Source of the DNA: JANRIC01 sp033765345
Lineage (GTDB): Bacteria; Bacteroidota; Bacteroidia; Cytophagales; Microscillaceae
DNA length: 22,985 nucleotides
Assembly (NCBI GenBank): GCA_033765345.1
Contig: JANRIC010000172.1
Coordinates: forward strand, 1 to 22,985
Direction of reading: 5' to 3'
Shown here piece after piece: positions 1 to 7,788 of the stretch. Numbering within the stretch: the stretch's first letter is position 1; each line of letters begins with the position of its first letter. The position numbers and the translations under genes are program-made. The notes below the pieces were generated by a model, which searched no databases, was not told the origin of the DNA, and saw only the letters and a list, made by a program, of their open reading frames with translations.

Positions 1-135
1 ATTATCTTAATTATCTTAATTATCTTAATTATCTTAATTATCTTAATTATCTTAATTATCTTAATTATCTTAATTATCTTAATTATCTTAATTATCTTAA
101 TTATCTTAATTATCTTAATTATCTTAATTATCTTA
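1..135. repeat. 9-bp tandem repeat (ATTATCTTA)x15
   Basis: Fifteen perfect head-to-tail copies of ATTATCTTA run from the first base of the window, so the array may extend further left. It ends about 30 bp before the start codon of the secreted beta-propeller gene at 166. The unit is nine bases: two forward frames are open (Ile-Ile-Leu or Tyr-Leu-Asn repeats) and the third contains TAA in every unit. Every copy contains TATCTTAA, which loosely resembles the Bacteroidota -7 box TAnnTTTG. It is either an intergenic variable-number repeat or the end of an upstream gene; the first seems likelier. Confidence 0.97.
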
Positions 136-165
136 AAACATTAGCTCAATTGATTCTAAAAAATA

Positions 166-3100
166 ATGATTACACATTTACAATTTAATACTCGAGAGAA
201 TTTCAAAATTTTTACTATCCTCCTCGTTTTTTTCCTGAATATTCACACAAACTTATTTGCACAAAAGCTGGATATGGAAAAATTCAAGGGAATGAAACCT
301 CGGGCAATAGGCCCCGCAGGGATGAGCGGACGAATTACGGCGATTGATGCCCAAGTGAGCAATCCACAGGTGATTTATGCTGGTGCTGCATCAGGCGGAC
401 TTTGGAAAACCGAAGATGGAGGAATCTCCTGGAAACCCATCTTTGAAAAGGAAAAAGTAGCCGCTATCGGAGCCATCGCCATCAATCAAAATCATCCAGA
501 TATTGTCTGGGCAGGAACCGGAGAAGGCAACCCCCGAAATAGCCACACCGGCGGTTATGGCATTTATAAAAGCCTAGATGCCGGCAAAACCTGGAAATGT
601 ATGGGACTTGAGAAAACCAAAAACATCCACCGAATCATCGTAAGCAAGGATAACCCGGATGTGGTCTATGTGGCCGCTATCGGCTCTCCTTGGGGTGCTC
701 ATGCAGAACGAGGTGTGTTTAAAACCACTGACGGCGGTAAAACCTGGAAAAACGTACTTTTCACCAACTCCCAAAGCGGAACTGCCGACATGGTCGTTGA
801 TCCCCAAAACCCTAATAAAATCTTGGTAGCGATGTGGGAGCATAAACGCGATCCCTGGTTCTTCAAGTCCGGTGGCGAAGGCTCTGGCTTGTACCTTACA
901 TACGATGGCGGCGAAAGCTGGAAAAAACTCAGCTCTAAAGAAGGACTTCCCGAAGGCGAACTCGGCAGAATGGGACTGGCTTTTGCACCCAGTAACCCCA
1001 AAATTGTATATGCCATCATTGAATCTAAAAAAAATGCCATTTACAAATCTGTAAACGGTGGCGAAAACTGGAGCAAGGTCACGGATAACGGTAGATTCGG
1101 CGATAGACCTTTTTACTATTCAGAGATTTATGTAGACCCAAAAAACGAAAACCGACTCTACAGCCTCTTTACTTATGTATCCAAAAGCGAAGACGGAGGC
1201 AAAACTTGGAACGTCATCGCTGATTATGGCAATGGCGTCCACCCCGATCACCACGCATTCTGGATTGACCCCAATGACCCTGATTTTCTTATAGATGGCA
1301 ATGACGGCGGTCTGTTCATCAGCCGTGATCAGGGCAAAAACTGGCGTTTTGCAGAAAATATCCCCGTAGGGCAATTCTATCACGTCAATGTAGACCTAGA
1401 AACCCCCTATAATGTCTATGGTGGAATGCAAGATAACGGCTCTTGGAGAGGACCAGCGTATGTCTGGCGTACCAAAGGTATCCGAAATTCTTACTGGGAC
1501 GAAATTATGTTCGGCGATGGCTTTGATGCCGTACCCGATCCCAAAAACCCCCGTTATGCCTATGGCATGTCACAGCAGGGAAATGTAGGGCGTATTGATC
1601 TACAAACAGGCCTGACCCGCGCCATCCAACCTGTACACCCGGACGGAGTTTACCTTCGTTACAATTGGAATTCTGCCATCGCCGTAGACCCCATAGACAA
1701 CAAAACAGTTTATTTCGGAAGCCAATTTGTGCATAAAAGCACCGACTACGGCAACAACTGGGAGATTATTTCTCCAGATTTGACTACCAATGACCCTTCC
1801 AAACAAAAACAAACCGAAAGCGGAGGGCTTACCTATGATGCCACTGGTGCCGAAAATCATACGACTATCCTGGCAATCAGCCCCAGCCCTGTACAGGAAG
1901 GCGTGATCTGGGTAGGTACCGACGACGGCAACCTACAACTTACCCAAGATGGTGGCAAAACCTGGACAAATCTTATCAAAAATATCAAAGGTGTGCCTGC
2001 CAACTCTTGGATACCTCAGATCAAGGCTTCCAACAAAAACGCCGGAGAAGCACTCGTGGTCATCAACAATTACCGCCGAGATGACATGACTCCTTATGTA
2101 TTCCAAACCAAAGACTTCGGTAAAACCTGGAAAAGAATCGCAGACGAAAGCAAGGTCTGGGGATATGCCTTGGCCATTGTTCAAGACCCCATAGAACCCA
2201 AATTGATGTTCCTCGGTACGGAATTCGGACTCTACGTAAGTATTGACGAAGGCAATACCTGGACACAATGGACAAACGAGTACCCTACGGTTTCTACCAT
2301 GGACTTGGTCATTCACCCCCGTGAACACGACCTGGTGATTGGTACTTTTGGCAGAGCAATTTATGTCTTGGATGATATTCGCCCACTTAGAGATTTAGCC
2401 CAAAAAGGCGCAGGTTTATTAGATCAACCCGTAAAGGTATATTCAACACCAGATGCCGTACTCGCCAATTATCAGGAGGCTGCCGGAATTCGTTTTTCTG
2501 CACAAGGAATCTATGAAGGGCAAAACCGACCCTTTGGGGCAATGATTTCTTATTCTGTCAAGGAAGTTAAAATGAAATCTCCTCCCAAAACCGATAGCAC
2601 GACCTCTCAAACAAGCACCCCCACTCGCCCCCGTAGCGGAACGATGGTGTATGAAGTCAAAGAAGATATTAAATCGGAAACGCCCAAAGATACCCTTAAA
2701 ATAACCATAGAAATTCTTAATGAACAATCTAAGGTAATTCGTACAATCAAAGCCACCCCCCAGCCTGGAATCAATCGGGTACAGTGGGATCTCAATCGCA
2801 AAGGACTAAGAATGCCCAACGCTCGCAGACCTCAAAACCCAGATGCCCCTGAACCAGCCGGACCCCAGATACTTCCTGGAGATTATATGATCAGAATTAC
2901 TTATGGGCAAGATAAGGATTCTACAAAGATCAAAGTGATTCCTGATCCGCGTACTCCTATTCCATTAGCAGATATGCAGGCTAAAAATGCCATGATTGAA
3001 CAAATGATGAAAAAGATAGAATTGAGTACACAAGCCGCCGAGCGTCTGGATGAAGCCAATGAAACCACTCAAATTATCTTAAAACAATTGGAAGGCAATG

Positions 3101-3441
3101 ATGAAAAAACAAAAGAACTTAAAAAATTGGGTAAGACCATTCAGGATACCATCAAAGTATTGTTAGAATCTATCCGAGGCAAAGAAGGCCTACAAGGCAT
3201 TCAAAGAAACCCCAATACCCTCAGTGCTAAAATCGGTGATGCTTTTTATACCTTGCAGGATTCCTGGAATGCACCCGACCAAGGGCAGACCCGCCTCGTG
3301 GCACAAGCCGAAAAAGCCGTGGTAGAAACCCTAGAGAAAGTTAACAGATTTATAGAAAATGATTGGGCAAACTTCAAGAAAAAAGTGGAAGAAAATAAAT
3401 TCTCTTTATTTAAGGAATATAAACCTTTAAAAACAGAGTAA
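166..3441 (+). CDS. Secreted Asp-box / VPS10-sortilin-like beta-propeller protein
   Basis: This 1091-residue protein is probably exported, as the N-terminus carries a hydrophobic segment ending in LFAQ (about residue 33). Residues about 45-750 hold many Asp-box (BNR) hairpins of the form S-x-D-x-G-x-T-W, for example TEDGGISW, SLDAGKTW, TTDGGKTW, TYDGGESW and SVNGGENW. This is the pattern of VPS10/sortilin-like and xyloglucanase-like propellers, which are common and mostly uncharacterised in Bacteroidota. Residues about 835-940 look like a beta-sandwich of the FlgD-like type (RTIKATPQPGINRVQWDLN, then LPGDYMIRI), and the last 130 residues are predicted helical and charged. No catalytic residues of a glycosidase can be assigned, so hydrolase activity is not claimed. 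It stands alone, between the repeat array and a strong terminator. Confidence 0.85.
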   Translation: MITHLQFNTRENFKIFTILLVFFLNIHTNLFAQKLDMEKFKGMKPRAIGPAGMSGRITAIDAQVSNPQVIYAGAASGGLWKTEDGGISWKPIFEKEKVAAIGAIAINQNHPDIVWAGTGEGNPRNSHTGGYGIYKSLDAGKTWKCMGLEKTKNIHRIIVSKDNPDVVYVAAIGSPWGAHAERGVFKTTDGGKTWKNVLFTNSQSGTADMVVDPQNPNKILVAMWEHKRDPWFFKSGGEGSGLYLTYDGGESWKKLSSKEGLPEGELGRMGLAFAPSNPKIVYAIIESKKNAIYKSVNGGENWSKVTDNGRFGDRPFYYSEIYVDPKNENRLYSLFTYVSKSEDGGKTWNVIADYGNGVHPDHHAFWIDPNDPDFLIDGNDGGLFISRDQGKNWRFAENIPVGQFYHVNVDLETPYNVYGGMQDNGSWRGPAYVWRTKGIRNSYWDEIMFGDGFDAVPDPKNPRYAYGMSQQGNVGRIDLQTGLTRAIQPVHPDGVYLRYNWNSAIAVDPIDNKTVYFGSQFVHKSTDYGNNWEIISPDLTTNDPSKQKQTESGGLTYDATGAENHTTILAISPSPVQEGVIWVGTDDGNLQLTQDGGKTWTNLIKNIKGVPANSWIPQIKASNKNAGEALVVINNYRRDDMTPYVFQTKDFGKTWKRIADESKVWGYALAIVQDPIEPKLMFLGTEFGLYVSIDEGNTWTQWTNEYPTVSTMDLVIHPREHDLVIGTFGRAIYVLDDIRPLRDLAQKGAGLLDQPVKVYSTPDAVLANYQEAAGIRFSAQGIYEGQNRPFGAMISYSVKEVKMKSPPKTDSTTSQTSTPTRPRSGTMVYEVKEDIKSETPKDTLKITIEILNEQSKVIRTIKATPQPGINRVQWDLNRKGLRMPNARRPQNPDAPEPAGPQILPGDYMIRITYGQDKDSTKIKVIPDPRTPIPLADMQAKNAMIEQMMKKIELSTQAAERLDEANETTQIILKQLEGNDEKTKELKKLGKTIQDTIKVLLESIRGKEGLQGIQRNPNTLSAKIGDAFYTLQDSWNAPDQGQTRLVAQAEKAVVETLEKVNRFIENDWANFKKKVEENKFSLFKEYKPLKTE

Positions 3442-3473
3442 AAAAAACCGAAATTCTTAAAAAAACTCGCTTC

Positions 3474-3506
3474 AAAAATTCATCTTCTTTTGGGAGATGA
3501 ATTTTT
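3474..3506 (+). terminator. Intrinsic terminator after the propeller gene
   Basis: A perfect 12-bp stem (AAAAATTCATCT / AGATGAATTTTT) with a 9-nt loop lies 33 bp after the stop codon at 3441. The right arm runs into TTTTTGTTTT, a U-rich tail. Arms are 3474-3485 and 3495-3506. Confidence 0.85.
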
Positions 3507-3650
3507 GTTTTGTGTCGGTAAAATTCCTTATTTCCCGGTTTTCTTTGTATTTTTTTAAACAAAAATAGTACTTTACGTTCATTATTTTAAAATACAGTAG
3601 CCTTAACGCTTAGAAGCATTATCATTATTTCACCATATAACCAAAAAATA

Positions 3651-4217
3651 ATGCTCACGTTAAGAAAAATTTTACTAATTGCTCTCATAGGAGCAATGCC
3701 TCTGAACTATGTCTCTGCGGATCAATCCCGGCAGATCGTAAGAGTATTAGGATGTAATGACCCCGAAAAAATACACGTTACCCGTGAAAGGGCGTATTTT
3801 TGCCTTGATTATTTGGGTATTCTGGAAGATATCATCCTTTTAATCACCTTTGTAGATTTTAACCCTCAAAACGAAACGTACAAACAGCATTTACTAGGAA
3901 CAACAATTCCTTCTGCCTTTGACGGCAAACCGATGATGCACGTTTTGATCGAGAAAAACCTGGGTTTTGAAAGGCAGATGATCGTTCTCTACCACGAAAT
4001 AACCCACGTCAAACAATTCATCAGAAAAGAGCTGATCCAGCATGCCAATGAGCATATCACCTGGAAAGGAAAAGATTATTATCGCATCCTAGAAACAGAT
4101 TATGCCCAAAGAGCCTGGGAAAAAGAAGCTTTGACCTTTCAAGATAAAATCCATACAGCTTTTGAAGCACGTTTAAAAGAGCAAAAAATCAGTTTGGTTC
4201 AAAATTCTTCCTATTGA
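3651..4217 (+). CDS. Secreted HExxH metallopeptidase-like protein, unknown family
   Basis: A 188-residue protein with a clear signal peptide (hydrophobic residues about 5-20, likely cut after VSA at residue 23). It contains HEITH at residues 115-119 inside a hydrophobic helix (IVLYHEITHVKQF), the zinc-binding signature of gluzincin-type peptidases. A later helix has AWEKEA around residues 155-160, similar to the third-ligand helix seen in M48/M78/SprT-like families (Glu157 or Glu159 are candidates). Two cysteines (in LGCND and YFCLDY) could form a disulfide. The protein is small and may be a minimal protease domain or a noncatalytic relative. It stands alone between two intergenic regions with inverted repeats. 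The family was not recognised; substrate unknown. Confidence 0.7.
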   Translation: MLTLRKILLIALIGAMPLNYVSADQSRQIVRVLGCNDPEKIHVTRERAYFCLDYLGILEDIILLITFVDFNPQNETYKQHLLGTTIPSAFDGKPMMHVLIEKNLGFERQMIVLYHEITHVKQFIRKELIQHANEHITWKGKDYYRILETDYAQRAWEKEALTFQDKIHTAFEARLKEQKISLVQNSSY

Positions 4218-4256
4218 CCTCCCAAAGAAGTACTTTGTTTAATTTTTCGGATTTTT

Positions 4257-4349
4257 TTGTCCGCAAATTGTTTTACAGAAATGAACGCAAACCAAGAATT
4301 AATCCTTAGATTAGTAAATTGATGAAATCTAAAGTATTATTGCGGACAA
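4257..4349. repeat. Spaced 10-bp inverted repeat TTGTCCGCAA / TTGCGGACAA
   Basis: TTGTCCGCAA at 4257-4266 is repeated as its perfect reverse complement at 4340-4349, 10 bp before the start codon of the polyprenyl synthase gene. The 73-bp interval should contain that gene's promoter. The left arm also overlaps a short CGGA-N8-TCCG hairpin that could weakly terminate the upstream gene. It could be a pair of operator half sites, a long-range hairpin or chance. Confidence 0.55.
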
Positions 4350-4358
4350 TTTAATCCG

Positions 4359-5333
4359 ATGACCATTACTATTAATGACATTAAGGCGCCCATTAAGCGG
4401 GAAATGGAGGAGTTTGAAGTGAAATTTCGCTCCTACATGAAAAGTGAAGTATTTCTCCTGGATAAAATTATGGGCTATATCATCAAACGCAAAGGAAAAC
4501 AAATCAGACCCATGTTTGTTTTCTTAACCGCAGGCACTTGTGGAAGTATTGCAGATGCTACACATCGAGGAGCTGCTTTGATTGAGCTTTTACATACTGC
4601 TTCCCTTGTACACGATGACGTGGTAGATGATTCCAATTATCGCCGGGGTTTTTTCTCGATCAATGCCCTCTGGAAAAATAAAATAGCCGTACTTGTGGGT
4701 GATTTTCTGCTATCAAGAGGGCTTTTGCTTTCTGTAGATAATGGAGATTTTGAATTGCTGAGAATTGTCTCCTCGGCCGTCAAAGAAATGAGTGAAGGAG
4801 AATTATTGCAATTTGATAAAGCCCGCCGATTAGACATTACCGAAGATATTTATTATGAAATCATTCGTCAGAAAACGGCTTCCCTGATTGCCTCCTGCTG
4901 TGCTGTGGGAGCATCTTCAGTGCAATCCGACCCGGCTACTGTAGAAAAAGCCCGACAATTCGGCGAAAAAGTAGGTCTGGCTTTCCAGATTAAAGATGAT
5001 TTATTTGATTATGGCAATGCCGAAATTGGCAAACCGCTTGGAATAGATATTAAAGAAAAGAAAATGACCTTACCGCTGATTTATGCCCTGAATCATGCTT
5101 CCCGTACCGATAAAATAAGAATCATTAGCCTGGTCAAAAACCAAGGCCATAAACCCGCCAAGGTCAAAGAAGTTATTGATTTTGTGAAGGAAAGCGGTGG
5201 AATTGACTATACCAAACAAGTAATGAAAAAATTTTATGACGAGGCCTGCCAGATCCTGGAAGAATTTCCCGACTCCATCTACAAAGAATCTTTATTGCAA
5301 TTGATTCGCTTTACCATCGAGCGGGCAAAATAA
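4359..5333 (+). CDS. ispB: Polyprenyl diphosphate synthase (trans-isoprenyl, IspB-like)
   Basis: A 324-residue trans-prenyltransferase that condenses isopentenyl diphosphate onto an allylic primer, in Bacteroidota usually to make the menaquinone side chain. GKQIRP (about residues 46-51) is the diphosphate/IPP-binding segment. The first aspartate-rich motif is HDDVVDD with the DDxxD at residues 86-90, followed by the conserved RRG. The second is KDDLFDY with Asp213, Asp214 and Asp217. Length matches the family. Chain length of the product cannot be read with certainty, so the symbol is by similarity of type. The stop is 11 bp before purK, so co-transcription with purK-purE is likely. An inverted repeat flanks its upstream region. 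Confidence 0.9.
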   Translation: MTITINDIKAPIKREMEEFEVKFRSYMKSEVFLLDKIMGYIIKRKGKQIRPMFVFLTAGTCGSIADATHRGAALIELLHTASLVHDDVVDDSNYRRGFFSINALWKNKIAVLVGDFLLSRGLLLSVDNGDFELLRIVSSAVKEMSEGELLQFDKARRLDITEDIYYEIIRQKTASLIASCCAVGASSVQSDPATVEKARQFGEKVGLAFQIKDDLFDYGNAEIGKPLGIDIKEKKMTLPLIYALNHASRTDKIRIISLVKNQGHKPAKVKEVIDFVKESGGIDYTKQVMKKFYDEACQILEEFPDSIYKESLLQLIRFTIERAK

Positions 5334-5344
5334 ATGCTTGTTTT

Positions 5345-6472
5345 ATGAAAAAAATCGGAATCCTCGGCGGTGGACAGTTAGGCCGCATGTTCATTCAAGA
5401 AACCCTGAACCTGGGTATTGAAACACACATCCTCGATCCGGACCCCCAAGCTCCCTGCCGACATCTGGCGGATCGTTTTGTGGTGGGCAGTCTGAGCGAT
5501 TTTGATACGGTTTGCGAATTTGCCCAGCAGGTGGATATACTTACCATTGAAATCGAGAATGTGAATACAGAGGCACTATTTGCCATTCAGAACTCCGGGA
5601 AAAAGGTTTTCCCCCAACCCAAAGCCATTCAAATCATTCAGGATAAAAGAAAACAAAAGCTGTTTTATCAGCAAAATAATATCCCTACATCTGCATTCAG
5701 AATCGTATCCGGTAAAACAGAGATTGAGAAAAACCTGGATTTTCTGCCTGCTTTTCAAAAATTGGCTTCCGGCGGTTATGATGGTAGAGGAGTACAAAGA
5801 CTGGATTCTGCCCAGGATTTGACAAAAGCTTTTGATGCACCAAGTGTTTTAGAAAAGTATGTAGATTTGGAGAAAGAAATATCAGTGATCGCAGCCAGAA
5901 GCCCAAGTGGGCAGATATCCACATTCCCTGTCGTAGAAATGGTTTTTGACCCTGTACTTAATCTGGTAGATTATCTTCGTGTGCCTGCTGCGATTCCTGA
6001 GAATATAAAACAACAAGCAACCCAATTAGCCATCAAGGTGATAGAAAAACTGGAAATGATCGGAATACTTGCCATAGAAATGTTTCTTACGACCCAAGGC
6101 GAGCTTCTGGTCAATGAGGCGGCTCCACGACCACACAATAGCGGGCATCACACCATCGAGGCCAATTATACCTCTCAGTTTGCCCAACATCTAAGGGCAA
6201 TTTTAGGCTTACCCTTAGGCTCCACACAAGCGAGAGTCAATTCGGCAGCCATGGTCAACCTATTGGGGGCTTCAGGTTTTGAGGGCAGGGCTTATTACAA
6301 AGGTTTGGAGGAAGTTTTGACTTTAGAAGGTGTTTTTGTACATTTATACGGCAAAATATTGACCAAACCAGGCAGGAAAATGGGACACGTGACGATCATT
6401 CACGAAAATGAGCAGGTTTTGATGCAAAATATTCAAAAAGTAAAAAAAACGCTGAGTGTTATCAGCATGTAA
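5345..6472 (+). CDS. purK: N5-carboxyaminoimidazole ribonucleotide synthase
   Basis: This 375-residue ATP-grasp enzyme converts AIR, bicarbonate and ATP to N5-CAIR in purine biosynthesis. The N-terminus has the nucleotide-binding GGGQLGRM, then EIENVN, the glycine-rich ATP-grasp loop ASGGYDGRG, and the C-terminal Mg/ATP segment NEAAPRPHNSGHHT. Length and motif order match PurK. It ends 3 bp before purE, its pathway partner, and starts 11 bp after the prenyl synthase, giving a tight three-gene unit. Confidence 0.96.
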   Translation: MKKIGILGGGQLGRMFIQETLNLGIETHILDPDPQAPCRHLADRFVVGSLSDFDTVCEFAQQVDILTIEIENVNTEALFAIQNSGKKVFPQPKAIQIIQDKRKQKLFYQQNNIPTSAFRIVSGKTEIEKNLDFLPAFQKLASGGYDGRGVQRLDSAQDLTKAFDAPSVLEKYVDLEKEISVIAARSPSGQISTFPVVEMVFDPVLNLVDYLRVPAAIPENIKQQATQLAIKVIEKLEMIGILAIEMFLTTQGELLVNEAAPRPHNSGHHTIEANYTSQFAQHLRAILGLPLGSTQARVNSAAMVNLLGASGFEGRAYYKGLEEVLTLEGVFVHLYGKILTKPGRKMGHVTIIHENEQVLMQNIQKVKKTLSVISM

Positions 6473-6475
6473 GCT

Positions 6476-6991
6476 ATGAGCAAAACCCCCTTGATCGGAA
6501 TCATTATGGGCAGTAAATCCGATTTGCCCATCATGCAGGATGCTGCCAATATGCTTCAGGAATGGCAGATTCCTTTTGAAATCAGCATCGTTTCGGCGCA
6601 TCGTACACCTCTTAGATTGATGGAATACGGGCAAAATGCCGCTTCTCGCGGACTCAAAGTCATCATTGCAGGGGCAGGTGGGGCAGCTCATTTGCCTGGA
6701 ATGGTAGCTTCACTGACAAGCTTGCCAGTGATCGGCGTACCGATCAAATCCCATAACTCACTGGATGGCTGGGATTCTATTTTATCTATTTTGCAGATGC
6801 CCAACGGCGTGCCTGTGGCCACAGTTGCCCTGAATGCCGCCAAAAACGCTGGAATCTTAGCAGCGCAAATATTGGCTATCTCCGATGAGGTTTTGTTTCA
6901 AAAATTGATTCACTATAAGCAAAACCTTACCGAGAAAGTACTCCAAGATGCCCTTGAGATGGAAGAAGAACAAAAAAATGCAAACCCTTGA
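6476..6991 (+). CDS. purE: N5-CAIR mutase
   Basis: A 171-residue class I PurE that moves the carboxyl group of N5-CAIR to give CAIR, using the product of the preceding purK gene. MGSKSDLP near the N-terminus, SAHRTP around residue 41 (with the catalytic His) and GAGGAAHLPGM are the phosphate/base-binding motifs of the family. The start lies 3 bp after the purK stop, so the two are almost certainly translated from one message. The presence of purK implies the bacterial N5-CAIR route. Confidence 0.96.
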   Translation: MSKTPLIGIIMGSKSDLPIMQDAANMLQEWQIPFEISIVSAHRTPLRLMEYGQNAASRGLKVIIAGAGGAAHLPGMVASLTSLPVIGVPIKSHNSLDGWDSILSILQMPNGVPVATVALNAAKNAGILAAQILAISDEVLFQKLIHYKQNLTEKVLQDALEMEEEQKNANP

Positions 6992-7100
6992 TTCTAAAAA
7001 AAACTATCTTACAAAGACTTGAAATAATATCCAGGTGATTTTATTCTTAAAAGATATTGTGTAATTTAGTTTTTTAAATTAGAAATTATTGAAAAAAAAA

Positions 7101-7130
7101 TCAGGTAATTGCCTGAAAATCAAATTTTCA
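7101..7130. promoter_or_regulatory. Two overlapping hairpins in the leader of the FHA gene
   Basis: TCAGGTAATTGCCTGA (7101-7116) is a palindrome with one mismatched pair. TGAAAAT-caa-ATTTTCA (7114-7130) is a perfect 7-bp stem. They share bases 7114-7116 and so would be partly exclusive as RNA structures. They end 18 nt before the ATG at 7149. They may be an operator or leader structure for the signalling cluster. The rest of 6992-7148 shows no gene and no clear terminator. Confidence 0.4.
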
Positions 7131-7148
7131 TAAAACCTTTCCATCAAA

Positions 7149-7760
7149 ATGAGTGATTTTAAACTTTGTGAAAACGGGCATTATTTCCCTAAAAACTTGG
7201 AAGAATGCCCTTATTGCCCCAAACCTTCGCAAGGAAAAGGGCAATCCGGAAAAAAAGGCGGAGGTGATGAGAAAAATTTCAAACAATTAGATAAAACCAT
7301 TCAAAACGTGGACGATTTTATTCCAACACAAATCTTCGGAAGTTCGGAAAAAGACCTGAGCCGCACCCAAATCTTCGGTAGCGGGCAGGAATTCATAAGC
7401 GGCGGTGGAGGTCTGATGAATACCCCAAAATTTGAACCAACTCCTGCCAGCGTAGGACGCAAAATGGTGGGCTGGCTGGTTTCCTTTACCATCGATCCGC
7501 TTGGAGCAGATTATAGATTGTACGAAGGGCGCAATCTGATTGGCTCTGACCGTGGCTGTGATATTGTCGTGCCGCATGATTCTGCGGTTTCAGGCAGACA
7601 CCTGACCATTCTTTATCGTTTGGGGCATTTCAAATTTAAAGATGAGTTGTCCACCAACGGAACCTTTATCAATGAAATCTTTGAAGAAGAAGGAAACCTC
7701 AAAGATGGAGATATGATTAAGATCGGTGAAACAATTTTTAAATTCAGAAGTATTGCCTGA
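7149..7760 (+). CDS. Zinc-ribbon and FHA domain protein
   Basis: A 203-residue soluble, probably cytoplasmic protein. Residues 7-23 contain C7-x3-H11-x8-C20-x2-C23, a short zinc-ribbon-like knuckle. Residues about 65-85 contain the motif TQIFGS twice. Residues about 105-203 form a forkhead-associated domain: IGSDRGCDI, SGRH and STNGTFIN match the phosphothreonine-binding loops. FHA domains bind phosphothreonine peptides made by Ser/Thr kinases such as those encoded at 12561 and 19559. The arrangement of threonine motifs in front of a single FHA domain resembles GarA/OdhI, where the phosphorylated N-terminus docks onto its own FHA domain; for this protein that is inference. It is 28 bp upstream of the next FHA gene and heads the probable operon. 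Confidence 0.88.
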   Translation: MSDFKLCENGHYFPKNLEECPYCPKPSQGKGQSGKKGGGDEKNFKQLDKTIQNVDDFIPTQIFGSSEKDLSRTQIFGSGQEFISGGGGLMNTPKFEPTPASVGRKMVGWLVSFTIDPLGADYRLYEGRNLIGSDRGCDIVVPHDSAVSGRHLTILYRLGHFKFKDELSTNGTFINEIFEEEGNLKDGDMIKIGETIFKFRSIA

Positions 7761-7788
7761 TATTTTGTATCAATAAAAACTCGGCACC

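Noticed and set aside
1..135. CRISPR array at the left end
   Set aside because: The units are 9 bp and directly adjacent with no spacers, so it is a plain tandem repeat.
574..2819. Several open frames of 60-130 codons on the minus strand inside the propeller gene
   Set aside because: They lie antisense to a clearly coding 1091-residue frame, overlap each other, and show no domain motifs or independent start context.
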